Positions 1-11,010 of a DNA stretch of 64,000 bases are shown here, one piece after another. Every line of letters begins with the position of its first letter. Positions within the stretch are counted from its first letter, which is position 1. The notes under the pieces are model-generated. The model had not been told where the DNA came from. It worked only from the letters and a program-made list of their open reading frames with translations, and ran no database searches. The DNA is from Planctomycetota bacterium (GTDB taxonomy: Bacteria; Planctomycetota; J058; J103): positions 315,482-379,481 of the forward strand of contig BPJM01000001.1 in assembly GCA_026004615.1 (NCBI GenBank), written 5' to 3'. The position numbers and the translations under genes were made by a program.

Positions 1-1
1 G

Positions 2-907
2 GGTCACCGGACCAAGGTCGCGGTCGCCTCGATCGACCCGAAGGTCGACGCGGTGGGCGCCTGCGTCGGCATCCGCGGCTCGCGGATCAAGAACATCGTC
101 GACGAGCTCAACGGCGAGAAGATCGACATCGTGCGGTATGCCGACTCGCCGGAAGTCTACATCATGAACGCGCTCAAGCCGGCCGAACTGCAGGGTATCG
201 AGCTCGATTTCGACGAGCACAAGGCGCTGGTCTTCGTGGGTGAGGATCAGCTCGCGCTCGCGATCGGCAAGCGAGGTCAGAACGTGCGCCTCGCCTCCAA
301 GCTGACCGGCTGGGCGATCGACATCGTCACCGGCACGCCGGACAGCTACGTCGAGAAGTTCGTCACCAGCCGGCCGCTGGAGGAGGTGCAGGCCGAGCGC
401 GAGCGGCTGGCCGCGCAGGCGGCGGCAGCGCTGGAGGGCAAGGTCGCCATCCCCGTGGAGGGCAGCCTGCGCCAGAGCACGCGCACCAGCGAACCGGCGC
501 TCGACCCGTTCGCGGCCGCGGTGGCGAGGCAGTCTCCGGTGGCACGGGCGGGTGCCGACGCGCTGGAGGCGCTCATGTCCGGCGGCACGCCGGCCGGCCC
601 TGCGCCCTGGCTGCGCAGGCCGGAACCGGCCGGCGGCGAGCCGCCGGCGGAGCAGCCGCCGCCGGAGCAGGCGGACGCCGCCGCGCCGGCGGTGGCCGGC
701 GCGGATGCGCCCGAGCCCCAGGGAGCGGCGCCCCCGGCACCGGACGCCGCCGCCGCGCCCGGGAGCGAGCTGGACGGGCAGCCCGCGGCGCCGGCGGCTG
801 CCCGAGCGGAGCCAGGAAGCGAGGCAGGGCCGTCCGCTGCTGCTTCGAGCCCGGCGGCGGTGCAGGCCCAGGACGAATCCGGCACCGCCGAGCGCACCGA
901 GTCGTGA
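2..907 (+). CDS. nusA: Transcription termination/antitermination factor NusA (3' part)
   Basis: NusA binds RNA polymerase and modulates pausing, termination and antitermination. The gene enters from the left edge, so the N-terminal RNAP-binding domain and S1 domain are missing. The open frame runs from base 2 and begins inside KH1 with [10 protein letters not shown] and [14 protein letters not shown], then [22 protein letters not shown]2 follows with [20 protein letters not shown]. After about residue 120 comes a tail rich in Ala, Pro and Glu, unlike the acidic C-terminal repeats of E. coli NusA. The GTG at 53 is internal and not a start. It lies about 155 bases upstream of infB, the usual nusA-infB order. 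Family assignment is secure; the function of the tail is unknown. Confidence 0.95.
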   Translation, partial: GHRTKVAVASIDPKVDAVGACVGIRGSRIKNIVDELNGEKIDIVRYADSPEVYIMNALKPAELQGIELDFDEHKALVFVGEDQLALAIGKRGQNVRLASKLTGWAIDIVTGTPDSYVEKFVTSRPLEEVQAERERLAAQAAAALEGKVAIPVEGSLRQSTRTSEPALDPFAAAVARQSPVARAGADALEALMSGGTPAGPAPWLRRPEPAGGEPPAEQPPPEQADAAAPAVAGADAPEPQGAAPPAPDAAAAPGSELDGQPAAPAAARAEPGSEAGPSAAASSPAAVQAQDESGTAERTES

Positions 908-1063
908 TGCGCCGGCATCGCGACCGGGCGCGCGCGGGGTGCGCACAGACATGGGAGGCAACCGGGAGCGGGCCAGCGGACGGCGGCGCTGGTCGGAGCG
1001 CTCCCGGGGGACGGATCGGGACCAGCGGGCAGCGCGCCCTCAGGGCGCGACGAAGGGAGTTTG

Positions 1064-4000
1064 ATGAAGCGCATCCACGAACTGGCCAAGGAGCAGGGGG
1101 TCGACAGCAGCCAAATCATCGAGGTGCTCAAGCGCGCCGGCCTGCCCGAGAGCAAGTGCACCCCCTCGAGCACCATCTCTCCCGAGTGGGAGCAGCGGCT
1201 GATGCCGCTGTTCGACCGGCTGCGCGAGGCGCAGCGGCGCCAGGCCGCGGCCGCCGAGGCCGCCAAGGCCAGCCGTGCTCGGGGCGCTGGCAGCGCTGCG
1301 AGCACCGGGCGCGCCTCCAGCCGTAGGGGCGGCAAGGCGGCCGCCAGGAGCGCCACGAGCCGGGGCAGCCGCTCCTCCTCGCGCAAGGCGAGCGGCGCCT
1401 CGGGCACCAAGGCGCGCAAGAAGGCCGAGAGCAAGCCCAAGCGCTGGACCGAGGACACGGTCGCCGAGGCGGTGCCGGCCGCCGAGCCGGCAAGCGACGC
1501 CTGGGTCGAGATCGAGGAGTACGAGCGCGCGCGGCGCGCGGAGAAGGCCGCCCAGCAGCAGCAGGCGCGCGCCGAGCCCAAGAAGGCGGAGGAGCCCCTC
1601 GCGCCCCGCGCGCCCGCTGTCGCCCGAAGAGATCGTCAAGGCCGCGGGCATGCTGCCGGTCTCGCCGCCCGCGGTTGGCACCGCCGAGGCGGCCGCCGCA
1701 CCGCCCGCGCCGGCTGCGCCCGAGTCGCCGCCGGCGGCCCCGCTTGCAGAGACACCGGCGGTTGCGGCGGCAGCCGAGCCGGCGGCGGGGGCCGGGCACC
1801 GAGGCCGCGCCCCCTGCCCGCACCGAGAAGAAGCGCAAGCGCGAGCGGCGCCAGGAGCGCGAGGCGGCGCCCTCCGCCCAGGCCCTGGAGCTGGCGCGGC
1901 GGCTCGAACAGCAGCGTGCTGCCGGCGCCAGCAGCCCCGAGGCGCCTGCTGCGGCCGCCGCCCCCCGAAGAGGAGGAGGAAGAAGAGGTCACCATCGGGC
2001 GCGAGCTGCTCGGGGATGTGCCGGAGGAGGACGAGCAGATCGTGACCGCCTTCGGCGGCGTCGCGGCCCACCCCGACGACGACGACTGGCTGGGCGCAGG
2101 CGGGCGGCGCGGCGGCAAGGTGCGGCGGCGCGAGCGCGGCGCGCGCGAGGACGAGGAACGCGAACAACCCGTGCGTGCAGGTGCGGGGTTCGAGCGCGGC
2201 CGCGGCTTCAGCCTCGGCCCGTCGGTGGTGGCCGGTGAGAGCTATCCCCAGCGCGTACGCGGCGGGCGGGGCAAGCGTTTCTTCCGCGTCACCGGCGGCG
2301 GCCGTGGCCGTGGGCGCGGCCGCGCCCAGACCGTGCAGCGCACCGACAAGCCGAGCGAGGTCTCCATCAGCCCACCCGTGACGATCAAGGATCTGAGCGC
2401 CGCCCTGGGCGTGCGCGTGCCGGACATCATCCGCTACCTCATGCGCCAGGGACGCATGATGCGGCAGAACGACGTGGTCGACGAGGAACTGGCGCTCGAG
2501 ATCGGGCTGGAGTTCGGCATCGACGTCCACATCAAGAAGAAGGCCGAGGCGGAGGAGCTGCTGGCGGATCTGGCGGCCGGTCCGCCCGACGATCCCAAGG
2601 ACCTGGTGCCGCGCGCGCCGATCATCACGATCCTCGGCCACGTCGACCACGGCAAGACGACGCTCCTCGACAAGATCCGCAAGTCGCGCGTCGCGCAGAG
2701 CGAGGCGGGCGGCATCACGCAGCACATCGGCGCCTACAAGGTCGAGCTGGGCGAAGGGCGCTCGGTGGTGTTCGTCGATACCCCCGGTCACGAGGCGTTC
2801 ACCGAGATGCGGGCCCGCGGCGCCAACGTCACCGACGTGGTGGTGCTGGTGGTGGCCGCCGACGATGGGGTGATGCCGCAGACCGAGGAGGCCTACAACC
2901 ACGCCAAGGCGGCGGGCGTGCCGGTGGTGGTGGCGCTCACCAAGATCGACAAGCCCGAGGCCAACCCCATGCGCGCCAAGCAGCAGCTCTCCGGCCTGGG
3001 GCTGCAGCCGGTGGAGTGGGGCGGGCAGACCGAGGTCATCGAGGTCTCCGGCCTCACCGGCCAGGGCATCGACAACCTGCTGGAGACCCTGTGGCTGCAG
3101 GCCGAGATCCTGGAGCTCAAGGCCAACCCCCGCCGGCCCGCCACCGGGACCTGCCTGGAGGCGCGCAAGACCGAAGGGCGCGGCATCGTCGCCAACCTGC
3201 TGGTGCAGAACGGCACCCTGCGGCCGGGCGACGTGCTGGTCTGCGGTACCGGCTACGGGCGGGTGCGGGCGCTGTTCGATGACCGCGGCCGGTCGTTGCG
3301 CGAGGCGGGCCCCTCCACGCCGGTCGAGGTGATCGGGCTGGAGGATCTGCCGGAGGCCGGCGCGCGGTTCTATGTGCTGCCCGAACTGGCGCAGGCCAAG
3401 CGCATCGCGCAGGCGCGCCAGCAGGAGCGCCGCCAGCTCGAGCTGGCGCAGCGCTCCGCGGTCAAGCACACCCGCCTGGAGGACGTGTTCGCACGGCTGA
3501 AGGCCGGCGAGACCCAGGAGGTCCGCATCGTGCTGAAGGCGGACGTCCGCGGCTCGCTCGAGGTGCTGCAGAAGGAGCTGGCCAACCAGGCGACCGAGGA
3601 GGTCGGGGTGCGGGTGTTGCACGCCGCAGTGGGCGGGATCACGGAGTCCGATGTGCTGCTCGCCGACGCCTCGGACGCCATCGTGATCGGCTTCAACGTG
3701 GTGCCCGACGAGCGGGCGCAGCAGGCGGCGGAGCAGAAGGGGGTCGACATCCGCACCTACCGGGTGATCTACAACGTGCTGGAAGACCTGCGCCTGGCGA
3801 TGGAGGGCCTGCTCGCACCGGAGGCCCACGAGGAGGTCATCGGCGAGCTGGAGGTGCGCAAGGTGTTCCGCTCCTCGCAGGTCGGCACCATCGCGGGCTG
3901 CTACGTCGCCAAGGGCCGCATCGATCGCAGCGCCAAGGTGCGCGTGATCCGCGACGGGGTCATCAAGTACGAGGGCGAGGTCGCCAGCCTCAGGCGGCAC

Positions 4001-4129
4001 AAGGACGACGTGCGCGAGGTCCGCGAGGGCTTCGAGTGCGGCGTCACGATCAAGGACTACCAGGATATCCGCGAAGGCGACCGGCTGCAGGTCTACGAGG
4101 TCAAGATGGTCGCCCGCACCTTGACGTGA
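1064..4129 (+). CDS. infB: Translation initiation factor IF-2 (three compensating frame changes in linker)
   Basis: IF-2 is the GTPase that places initiator tRNA on the 30S subunit and promotes subunit joining. ATG 1064 is preferred over TTG 1061; GGGAG lies at 1055-1059. The N-terminus ([20 protein letters not shown]) is an IF2_N module, a second lies near bases 2380-2510, and the G domain shows [15 protein letters not shown] around base 2635, DTPGHEAF and TKID. Domains II-IV follow to a normal end. In the Ala/Pro/Arg-rich linker the plausible reading moves from frame 2 to 3 near 1610, to frame 1 near 1795 and back to frame 2 near 1965. Segments such as [18 protein letters not shown] and [17 protein letters not shown] appear only in the other frames. 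Three +1 shifts cancel, so the long open frame looks intact although about 120 residues are mistranslated. Confidence 0.95.
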   Translation: MKRIHELAKEQGVDSSQIIEVLKRAGLPESKCTPSSTISPEWEQRLMPLFDRLREAQRRQAAAAEAAKASRARGAGSAASTGRASSRRGGKAAARSATSRGSRSSSRKASGASGTKARKKAESKPKRWTEDTVAEAVPAAEPASDAWVEIEEYERARRAEKAAQQQQARAEPKKAEEPLAPRAPAVARRDRQGRGHAAGLAARGWHRRGGRRTARAGCARVAAGGPACRDTGGCGGSRAGGGGRAPRPRPLPAPRRSASASGARSARRRPPPRPWSWRGGSNSSVLPAPAAPRRLLRPPPPEEEEEEEVTIGRELLGDVPEEDEQIVTAFGGVAAHPDDDDWLGAGGRRGGKVRRRERGAREDEEREQPVRAGAGFERGRGFSLGPSVVAGESYPQRVRGGRGKRFFRVTGGGRGRGRGRAQTVQRTDKPSEVSISPPVTIKDLSAALGVRVPDIIRYLMRQGRMMRQNDVVDEELALEIGLEFGIDVHIKKKAEAEELLADLAAGPPDDPKDLVPRAPIITILGHVDHGKTTLLDKIRKSRVAQSEAGGITQHIGAYKVELGEGRSVVFVDTPGHEAFTEMRARGANVTDVVVLVVAADDGVMPQTEEAYNHAKAAGVPVVVALTKIDKPEANPMRAKQQLSGLGLQPVEWGGQTEVIEVSGLTGQGIDNLLETLWLQAEILELKANPRRPATGTCLEARKTEGRGIVANLLVQNGTLRPGDVLVCGTGYGRVRALFDDRGRSLREAGPSTPVEVIGLEDLPEAGARFYVLPELAQAKRIAQARQQERRQLELAQRSAVKHTRLEDVFARLKAGETQEVRIVLKADVRGSLEVLQKELANQATEEVGVRVLHAAVGGITESDVLLADASDAIVIGFNVVPDERAQQAAEQKGVDIRTYRVIYNVLEDLRLAMEGLLAPEAHEEVIGELEVRKVFRSSQVGTIAGCYVAKGRIDRSAKVRVIRDGVIKYEGEVASLRRHKDDVREVREGFECGVTIKDYQDIREGDRLQVYEVKMVARTLT

Positions 4130-4249
4130 GCCGGCCGGGCGGCGCGGCGGTTGCGGGCCGGCGGCGGGACGGCGGCGAGGCGGGATGGCCGGCCGCGGTG
4201 AGCGGTGCCGGCGGCCCGGCGCCTGCGGGGCGGCGGTGGGCCGAGCGCG

Positions 4250-4534
4250 ATGGTGGTCGGGAGCTGCGAGCTGCGGTTGCTGGTCCGGGGGGCGCGCTCG
4301 CTCAAGGACAAGCGGCGGGCGGCGCGCTCGATCAAGGACCGGATCTCCGCGTTGTTCAAGGTCGCGATCGCCGAAGTCGCCGACCAGGACAAGCTCCAGT
4401 CGCTGGTGCTGGGGGTGGCGGCGGTCGGCAACGACGGCCGCCACGTCGTCGAAGTGCTGGACAAGGTGGTGGCGAAGATCCGCGACAATCCGTACGCGGA
4501 ACTCATCGATCACCGGATCGAGCTGTACCGCTGA
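4250..4534 (+). CDS. DUF503 family protein (YlxP-like)
   Basis: A 94-residue protein of the DUF503/YlxP family, commonly encoded between infB and rbfA, as here. Its role is not established; the location suggests ribosome assembly or translation. The start MVVGSCELRL at ATG 4250 gives the usual family length; longer upstream in-frame starts add only low-complexity Pro/Arg/Gly residues. The family core RGARSLKDKRRAARSIKDRI and later VGNDGRHVVEVLDKVV are present. It sits 120 bases after infB and 63 bases before rbfA, consistent with one transcript. Confidence 0.88.
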   Translation: MVVGSCELRLLVRGARSLKDKRRAARSIKDRISALFKVAIAEVADQDKLQSLVLGVAAVGNDGRHVVEVLDKVVAKIRDNPYAELIDHRIELYR

Positions 4535-4597
4535 GCCCGCCGGTGGGTGTGCGGCGGGGGCGCGGCGGTGCGGCAGGCGCGCAGGGAGGGTAGCAGC

Positions 4598-5150
4598 GTG
4601 GCCTCGGTTCGGCTCGAGCGCCTGCAGGCGCTCATCCAGCGGGACGTCGCCGAGATCATCAGCTACCGGCTGCGCGATCCGCGGCTGCGGCTTGGCAGCA
4701 TCGTCGAGGTCAAGCTCGCGCGCGACCTCTCGGTGGCGACGGTGAAGGTGAGCTGTCTGGGCAGCGAGGCCGACAAGCGCACCTTCATGCGCGCGCTGCA
4801 CAGCGCCCGCGGCCGCATCCGCAGCCTGATCGGCCAGGGCCTGCGCATCCGCGCGCTGCCGGAGCTGCGCTTCGTCTACGATGAACGGATCGAGCGCTCG
4901 GTCCGCATCGCGCAGGTCATCGCGCGCGCGCTCGAAGAGGACCGCGCGGCCCAGCGCGCCCGCGGCGAGCTGCCGCCCGCGGAGGTCACAGACACCGACG
5001 AGGATGCCGGCGCGCCGCCGCCTGGCCCCCGGGCCCGCACCCGGGACCGCCGGCACCGAGGCGGACCAGGCCGCACCAGCCTTCCCGCCACGGGCCGGTG
5101 GACAGCCGAACGCTGGCCCCCCCAGGCGCGGCGGTGGCGCCGCCCCCTGA
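4598..5150 (+). CDS. rbfA: Ribosome-binding factor A (tail frameshifted)
   Basis: RbfA binds the 30S subunit during maturation of the 16S 5' end. GTG 4598 is chosen because GGAGG lies at 4585-4589, eight bases upstream. The KH-fold core is clear: RLERLQALIQRDVAEIISYR at the start, then LARDLSVATVKVS and FVYDERIERSVRIAQVI. As assembled, this frame stays open into the following methyltransferase (to 5959), which would make a fusion. Near 5025-5035, in a run of C and G, the likelier reading moves +1 into the frame that ends at TGA 5148-5150 (GTEADQAAPAFPPRAGG then stop). I therefore end rbfA at 5150. Core confidence is high, tail moderate. Confidence 0.88.
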
Positions 5151-5320
5151 TCCCCCGGGAACGGCTTCGACCCTCCCGAGCCGGTGCGGGACCTGGCCCG
5201 TGCCGAGTCCGCGCCAGGTCCGAATGGGGGCGCATGGCGCCTTGCCGCTGGGGCGCGCCGTCTGCCGCCGCACCGCCGTTGGCGGGAGCCGCCGGGCGCA
5301 GGGACGACGAGAGGAGAGCG

Positions 5321-5959
5321 ATGCGGACGATCCTGCGGAATTTCGACGGCCGCGCCGACCGCAGTCGGTTCGCGGCCGAGCAGTTCCGTGAACTGCTCCA
5401 GGGGAGGGTGCTGGATGTCGGCTGCTTCGAGGGGGCACTGCGCTCGTTGGTCCCCGAAGGGACCGAGTACCTCGGCATCGACATCGGGGGCGCGCCCGAT
5501 CTTCGCCTCGACCTCGAGACGGCCGAGCGCCTGCCGTTCGACGACGCGAGCTTCGACACCGTGGTCTGCACCGATGTCCTCGAGCACCTGGACAACCTGC
5601 ACGCGGTCTTCGCCGAGCTGGTGCGGCTGGCGCGCCACCACGTGATCCTGTCGCTGCCGAACTGCTGGACCCATGCCCGCCGGCCCATCGAGCGGGGGCG
5701 CGGTACCATCGGACACTACGGGCTGCCGGCCGACCCTCCCGCCGACCGCCACAAGTGGTTCTTCAGCCTCACCCAGGCACGCGACTTCTTGCGCGAGCAA
5801 GCGCGGCGGCACGGGCTGGAGGTGGCCGACATGTTCGCGATGGAAAAACCCCGCCTCTGGCTGCTGCGCATGCTGCGGCGCCTGCGCTATCCAGAGGCCA
5901 GCCGCTATCTCAACCGGTACGCGCACACCCTGTGGTGCGTCCTTGCCAGACGGACTTGA
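5321..5959 (+). CDS. Class I SAM-dependent methyltransferase
   Basis: A 212-residue methyltransferase of the Methyltransf_11 type. Motif I is VLDVGCFEGALRSL at about residues 27-40, the acidic strand is YLGIDIGG, and the post-I region is DTVVCTDVLEHLDNL. ATG 5321 follows GAGGAG at 5311-5316. The substrate is unknown. The ending, with LWLLRMLRRLRYPEASRY, resembles small enzymes acting on sugars or lipids in glycan clusters, but no such neighbours are present. It shares an open frame with rbfA only because of an apparent extra base upstream, so it should be treated as a separate gene. Confidence 0.82.
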   Translation: MRTILRNFDGRADRSRFAAEQFRELLQGRVLDVGCFEGALRSLVPEGTEYLGIDIGGAPDLRLDLETAERLPFDDASFDTVVCTDVLEHLDNLHAVFAELVRLARHHVILSLPNCWTHARRPIERGRGTIGHYGLPADPPADRHKWFFSLTQARDFLREQARRHGLEVADMFAMEKPRLWLLRMLRRLRYPEASRYLNRYAHTLWCVLARRT

Positions 5960-6484
5960 GCGCCACCCCGCCGTGCTCGCGCCTGGAGCCACCGTAGCGG
6001 GGCGAGGTGCGGAAAGACGCCGAGTGCGGACGCGCCGAGCCGTCGCACTGCGATCTGGGGCGCGTTGCGGTCGCCCCCGCGCTGCTGGACGCGCTGGGAC
6101 CTCCGGTGGGGAAGCTGCACGAGCCGCGCAGCTTCGAGCGCGAGCCGCGCTGTCGCTGGACCCTCCGGCCCGTGAACGGACCACGCGGGGGCCGAGCCGT
6201 TGCCTGCCGCCGCCGGCCGCGGGCTGCCTCTTCCGCGAGCGTGCGCTGCGACGCCCGCGGCTGCGCGCGGCGCGGGGCAAGCGCGCGCGAGCGGGGGCCG
6301 TCGGGCTCGGACAGCAACGCGTGCCGTGCACGCCGCCGCCTCGGAGAAGAAACCGTGTGGCGCTTTGCGCTGGCCTCCGAGCCTCCACGCCGCTAGGATG
6401 AGGGCCCGCCTGGCGCGGGTCTGGCCGGCGCGGCCGCGCCGCCTTGCGCCGCCGGCGGTGGCCGTCGCGGTGGGAGGCAGGTCC
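5960..6484. other. Intergenic stretch without recognised gene
   Basis: About 525 bases between the methyltransferase and the SbsA-like lipoprotein gene. Both strands carry open frames, as is normal at this GC content, but their translations are Arg/Ala/Gly-rich, have no recognisable domain and no good ribosome site. The only clear signal is GGGAGG at 6472-6477, the ribosome site of the next gene. I see no convincing terminator. Confidence 0.5.
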
Positions 6485-8047
6485 ATGCCGCGAAGCGATC
6501 CCGGCGCCCTGGCGATCGCGCTCGCGCTGGCGGTGTTGGCAGCAGCGGGCTGCGGCACCGGGGGCAGCTCCACGCCCTCGGTGCTGTTCACCGTCCAGGC
6601 CGTCGGCAGCAGCCCCGCCGACGGCGCCACCGGGGTGCGCATCACCCAGACCGTGGTGGCGGTGCGGTTCGACCGCGACCTCGATCCCGCCTCCATCACG
6701 ACCAGCACCGTCCAGCTGCTCGATCTGCTGGCGCTGGGAGCGGTGGTGCCGGGCACGGTCAGCTACAGCGCCGCCACGCGCGAGATCCGCTGGCAGCTCA
6801 CCCAGAGCGGCCTCAATCCGCTCCAGCCCACCGCCACCGTGTGGGACTTCGCGAGGAGCTACCGGCTCGAGATCTCGACCCGTGTCCGCACCGCCGTCGG
6901 GCCGCGGCTGCCGCGCGCGGTGACGGTGGAGTTCCAGACCGAGCCGGCCCAGCTCGCCATCGCCGGGGTCCTGCCGGCCGGCGCCAGCACCACCGCCCTC
7001 ATCGAGCCGTACACCATCTTCCTGCCCAACAACGCCACCATGAGCGCGATCCTGGCCGTGACGCTCAACGCCGATGTGGACCCCGTCACGGTGACGGATA
7101 CCGCCAACGTCTTCGTCGAGGAGATGACCGGCGGCACCCCGCAGCTTGCTCAACGACCAGGCGCTCGCCTACGACCCTGCGAGCCGCACCCTCGGCTGGC
7201 GCATCACCCAGCCGCAGACCGGCGCTCTGCGCAACACCACCTACAGCGCCGAGCCCGTGCTCAAGTTCGACCACCCCGTACCGGCTGACCATCCGCTCGA
7301 CGGTACCGATCCTGACGCCGAACCGGGTCTACATCTCGGGAGCCGACCTGGTCTTCGCGTTCCGCACCGCCCGCTTCGCCGGCACGCCCGCGAGCCCCTT
7401 TCCCGCCACCGAGTCGGCCCAGCTCCTGATCAACGAGGTGCTGGCCGACGTGCCCAGCACTGCGAGCTCGCTTGATCTCGATGCGAACCGCGACGGGGGT
7501 GGTCGATGGCTCGACCGACGAGTTCGTCGAGATCCTGAATCTGACCGACGACTACCTCGATCTGAGCGAGCTCGTCATCACGGAGTTGAGCGGCAGCGGG
7601 AGCGAGAGCGCGTGGTTCGTCCTTCCCGGCACCGCGGGCAGCGCGCCCGCGCTCGGCGCGCTGCTGCCGCCGCGGCGCGCGCTCGTGGTCTTCGGCGGGC
7701 TGAACGCCGGCCAGAGCATCGACGAACGGGCGCTCGCGCTCGGCTTCTCGAAGTATCTGCTCGCCGGCCGCCCCCAGGGAACCTCCAACGCGCGGTTCAA
7801 CAATCCACCCACGGGCGACTGGGTGCGGCTGCGGCTGCCCTCGCCATCGGGCCCCACCGCCGGCGACGAGCTGTCCGGCATGAACTTCCGCCCAGGGAGC
7901 AACGGCAGCACGCCCTCTAACGACCAGTCGGAAAACCGGCTGCCCGATGCCACCAGCGGGCTCAACAACATCACCGGGCACCTCAACCTGAACCCGGCGA
8001 TCCCCCACTCGGCCGGCCGGCGGGCGGACGGCCGCCCCTTCGACTGA
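6485..8047 (+). CDS. Exported lipoprotein with SbsA-like Ig domain and lamin-tail domain (frameshifted)
   Basis: Predicted surface lipoprotein of about 520 residues. ATG 6485 follows GGGAGG by seven bases. The signal peptide ends in the lipobox LAAAGC. Next comes an SbsA-type Ig-like domain ([39 protein letters not shown]), a second Ig-like segment, and a C-terminal lamin-tail domain starting at [11 protein letters not shown] and continuing with [20 protein letters not shown]. As assembled the reading changes +1 three times: near 7140 in a CACCCC run, near 7275 in CACCCC, and near 7490 in a GGGGG run. Homology continues smoothly across each, so this is probably one intact gene in the organism. 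These domains are usual in secreted planctomycete and deltaproteobacterial proteins; the specific role is unknown. Confidence 0.75.
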
Positions 8048-8206
8048 GCCGCCGGCCGAGCCCGGCCCCGTGGCGCCGCCGGCGCTGCGCGCTGCGGGCG
8101 CGCGCGCCGTCGCTCCGGCCGCGCAGACCGGCCCGGCGCGCGCCGCCGGGCCGCGAGCGGTGCGCCAGGCCGAGCCGGCCCCGCTGCGCTGCTGGCCGGC
8201 GGGGGG

Positions 8207-9391
8207 CTAGCGCAGCCGCAGGGCGGCCAGCCGGCGGGCGGCCTCCTGGATGCGCTCCAGGGGCGCCACCAGCGCGAACCGCACGTACCCCTCGCCGGGG
8301 TGGGTGCCATCGGCGAGCGGCTCGCCGAGCCAGGCGCCCGGCGTGCACACCACGGCGATCTGGGGCGCGAGCAGCCGCCGTGCGAACTCGACGGAGGACA
8401 GCCCCGCCGGCAGCCGCTGCCAGACGTAGAAGGTGCCCTCGGGCGGACAGGGCTCCAGGCCCGCCGCCGCGAGCCCCTCGAGCAGGGCATCCCGCCGCGC
8501 GCGGTAGCTCGCGCGCGCGCGCGCCACGTGCTCCTCGTCGCCGAGCGCGGCGATCGCCGCGTCCTGGATGAACCAGGGCGTGCCTGAGTCGATGTTCGTC
8601 TTGAGCCGCCGCAGCGCCGCCACCAGCCGCGCGTCGCCCGCGACCCAGCCGACCCGGTAGCCGGTCATGTGGCTGCGCTTGCTGAGCGACTGGAAGACGA
8701 GCACCCCCTCCTTGCCGCACTGCAGCGCGCTCGGCGGCGGCTCCTCCGTGAAATAGATCTCCGAGTAGGGCTCGTCCGAACACAGCACGATCCCGCGCGC
8801 GCGCGCCCAGGCGGCGATCCGCTCCAGCTCGGCCAGGCTCGCCACGCGCCCGGTCGGCGAGTTGGGGTAGTTGATCCAGAGCAGGCGCGCGCGCGCCGCC
8901 ACCTCCGGGGGGATGGCCTCCAGCTCCGGCAGGAAGCCGTTCTCGGGGCGCAGCGGATAGAACCAGGGCTGCGCTTCCGCGAAGCGCGCGCCCCGCGCGT
9001 AGGGGGGGTAGCCCGGCGAGGGGCAGAGCACGATCTCGCCCGGCTCGACCAGCGCCTCGGCGACGTGGAAGATCGCCTCCTTGGAGCCGAGGGAGCTGGT
9101 GATCTCGGTCTGCGGGTCGAGCTCGATCCCGAACCGCCGCCGCGTCCACTCCGCCACCGCGGCGCGGAAGGCGGGCGACCCGGCATAGCTCGGGTAGCCG
9201 CTGGCGGCGTGCCGCTCGACGGCCTGCTGGCAGGCGCGGCGAATCGGCTCCGGGGTCGGATCGCTGGGATCGCCCACCCCCAGGTCGATCGGCTCGATGC
9301 CCTGCGCCCGCAGCTGCTCCACCGCGCGGTCGACCTCGGCGAACGCATAGCCGCCCAGTTCCTGCAGCCGCCTGGCGACTCGGATCTGCAT
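8207..9391 (-). CDS. PLP-dependent class I/II aminotransferase (LL-diaminopimelate aminotransferase-like)
   Basis: A 394-residue fold-type I aminotransferase. [20 protein letters not shown] at the N-terminus, [15 protein letters not shown] in the middle and the PLP-lysine region [19 protein letters not shown] are diagnostic. Closest by eye are LL-diaminopimelate aminotransferase (DapL) and succinyl-diaminopimelate aminotransferase (DapC), which would place it in lysine and cell-wall precursor synthesis; specificity cannot be fixed from sequence alone. ATG 9391 is chosen because a GGGGAG ribosome site precedes it on the minus strand. The ORF upstream of it is low-complexity. The gene is uninterrupted, in contrast to ribBA next to it. 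Confidence 0.85.
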   Translation of the reverse strand: MQIRVARRLQELGGYAFAEVDRAVEQLRAQGIEPIDLGVGDPSDPTPEPIRRACQQAVERHAASGYPSYAGSPAFRAAVAEWTRRRFGIELDPQTEITSSLGSKEAIFHVAEALVEPGEIVLCPSPGYPPYARGARFAEAQPWFYPLRPENGFLPELEAIPPEVAARARLLWINYPNSPTGRVASLAELERIAAWARARGIVLCSDEPYSEIYFTEEPPPSALQCGKEGVLVFQSLSKRSHMTGYRVGWVAGDARLVAALRRLKTNIDSGTPWFIQDAAIAALGDEEHVARARASYRARRDALLEGLAAAGLEPCPPEGTFYVWQRLPAGLSSVEFARRLLAPQIAVVCTPGAWLGEPLADGTHPGEGYVRFALVAPLERIQEAARRLAALRLR

Positions 9392-9550
9392 CGCGTGCTC
9401 TCCCCTGCTCGCCGCGTGACCGGCGCTTGCATGCCTCCGGCCGCGGTCGCCGGATGGTAGCGCGCCGCCGGGCCGGAGCAAGCGGCGCCGGCCAGGCGCC
9501 GGCGCGCCCCCTCAGCCCGAGGCCCCGCCGGCGGCGGACCGCCCGCCCGC

Positions 9551-10797
9551 TCAGAGCGAGCTCAGCAGATGGCCGAGCTTGTGCTTCTTGGTCTCGAGAT
9601 AGGACTTGTTGGCCTCGGTCGGCGGCACCTCGAGCGGCACCCGCTCGACCATCTCGAGCCCGTAGCCCTCGAGCCCCACCACCTTCTTCGGGTTGTTGGT
9701 CAACAGCCGCATCCGCCGCACCCCGAGGTCGATCGAGCATCTGCGCCGCGACGCCGTAGTCGCGCAGGTCCGGGCCGGAAGCCCAGCTCCTGGTTGGCCT
9801 CCACCGTGTCGAAGCCGCACGTCCTGCAGCGCGTAGGCCCGGAGCTTGTTGGCGAGCCCGATCCCCCGCCCCTCCTGCCGCATGTAGAGCACGGCGCCCG
9901 CGCCCGCGCGCTCGACGATCCGCATCGCCTCGGCCAGCTGCGCCCCGCAGTCGCACCGCTGCGAGCCGAACACGTCGCCCGTGAGTGCACTCGCTGTGCA
10001 CCCGCACCAGCACCGGTTCATCGACCGCGTAGGCGTGCCCGTACTCGTCGTGCACCCCGAGCGGCCCCGTGGTCAGCGTCCACGATGCGGCACCGGATCG
10101 TACACGCGCCCGGTACACGTGCAGCTCGAAGGTCCGTACGCGGTCGGCAGCCGCACCGTGCTCTCGCGCTCGACCAGCCGTTCGTGCCGGCGGCGGTAGG
10201 CGATGAGCGCCGCGATCGTGCACATCTTGCAGCCCGTGCTCGCGGCAGAACACCTCCAGCTCCGGCACCCGCGCCATGGTGCCGTCGTCGTTCATGATCT
10301 CGCAGATCACCCCCGCCGGCCGCATGAGCCCGCGAGCCGCGCCAGGTCGACCGCGCCCTCGGTCTGGCCCGCGCGCACCAGCACGCCCGCCGTCGCGCGC
10401 CCGCAGCGGGAAGACGTGGCCCGGCCGCGCCAGATCCTCGCGGCCGCGCGTCGGGGCGCATCCGCGACCCGGATGGTTGGGCGCGGTCGGCCGCCGAGAT
10501 CCCGGTCGTGATCCCTTCCGCGGGCCTCGATCGAGACGGTGAACGCGGTGCCGAAGCGCGCCGTGTTCGCTCGACCATGCAGCGGCAGCCGCAGCTGGTC
10601 GCAGATCTCGCCGGCGAGCGCCAGGCAGATCAGCCCCCGGCCGTGCTTCGCCATGAAGTTGACGGCCTGGGGCGTGACCGCCTCGGCCGCCATGCACAGA
10701 TCGCCCTCGTTCTCGCGCTGTCCTCGTCGTCGACCAGCACGATCATGCGCCCGGCGCGGATCTCGGCGATCGCTTCCTCGACGGTGCAGAACGGCAT
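9551..10797 (-). CDS. ribBA: Bifunctional riboflavin biosynthesis protein RibBA (heavily frameshifted)
   Basis: Would supply both riboflavin precursors: 3,4-dihydroxy-2-butanone 4-phosphate synthase (RibB) and GTP cyclohydrolase II (RibA). From ATG 10797 the RibB part reads [21 protein letters not shown], then in other frames [33 protein letters not shown] and [15 protein letters not shown]. The RibA part has [15 protein letters not shown] (zinc cysteines), [48 protein letters not shown] and the end [12 protein letters not shown]. At least eight frame changes occur in 1.25 kb, by far the highest density in the window. Catalytic motifs survive in one frame or another, so local sequence error is likelier than decay, but a young pseudogene cannot be excluded. 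Confidence 0.82.
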
Positions 10798-11010
10798 CGC
10801 GCACCCGCTCCCGCAATCCGGAACCCGCACGGACGCCCCATGATACACGCCCGGCGAGCGCGGCACCAGAGCGCAGCCGCCCCCCCGCGCCCGCCACCGC
10901 GGGGCGACGGCCGGAGCGCGAGCAGGCCGGCAGGCAGCGGCGGGCCGCTTCCGGGCGGCGCGGGGCGGCCCGCGGCCGAGGGCGGAAGATCCAGGCGCGA
11001 CTCGCGGGGC

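Noticed and set aside
1600..1970. Programmed frameshifting or translational recoding in infB
   Set aside because: Three shifts in one direction at homopolymers, and the same pattern in unrelated genes, fit sequence error far better.
1040..7153. A 2037-codon open frame on the minus strand across infB, rbfA and the methyltransferase
   Set aside because: Antisense shadow of GC-rich genes; composition is His/Arg/Gly-rich without domains and it opposes well-identified plus-strand genes.
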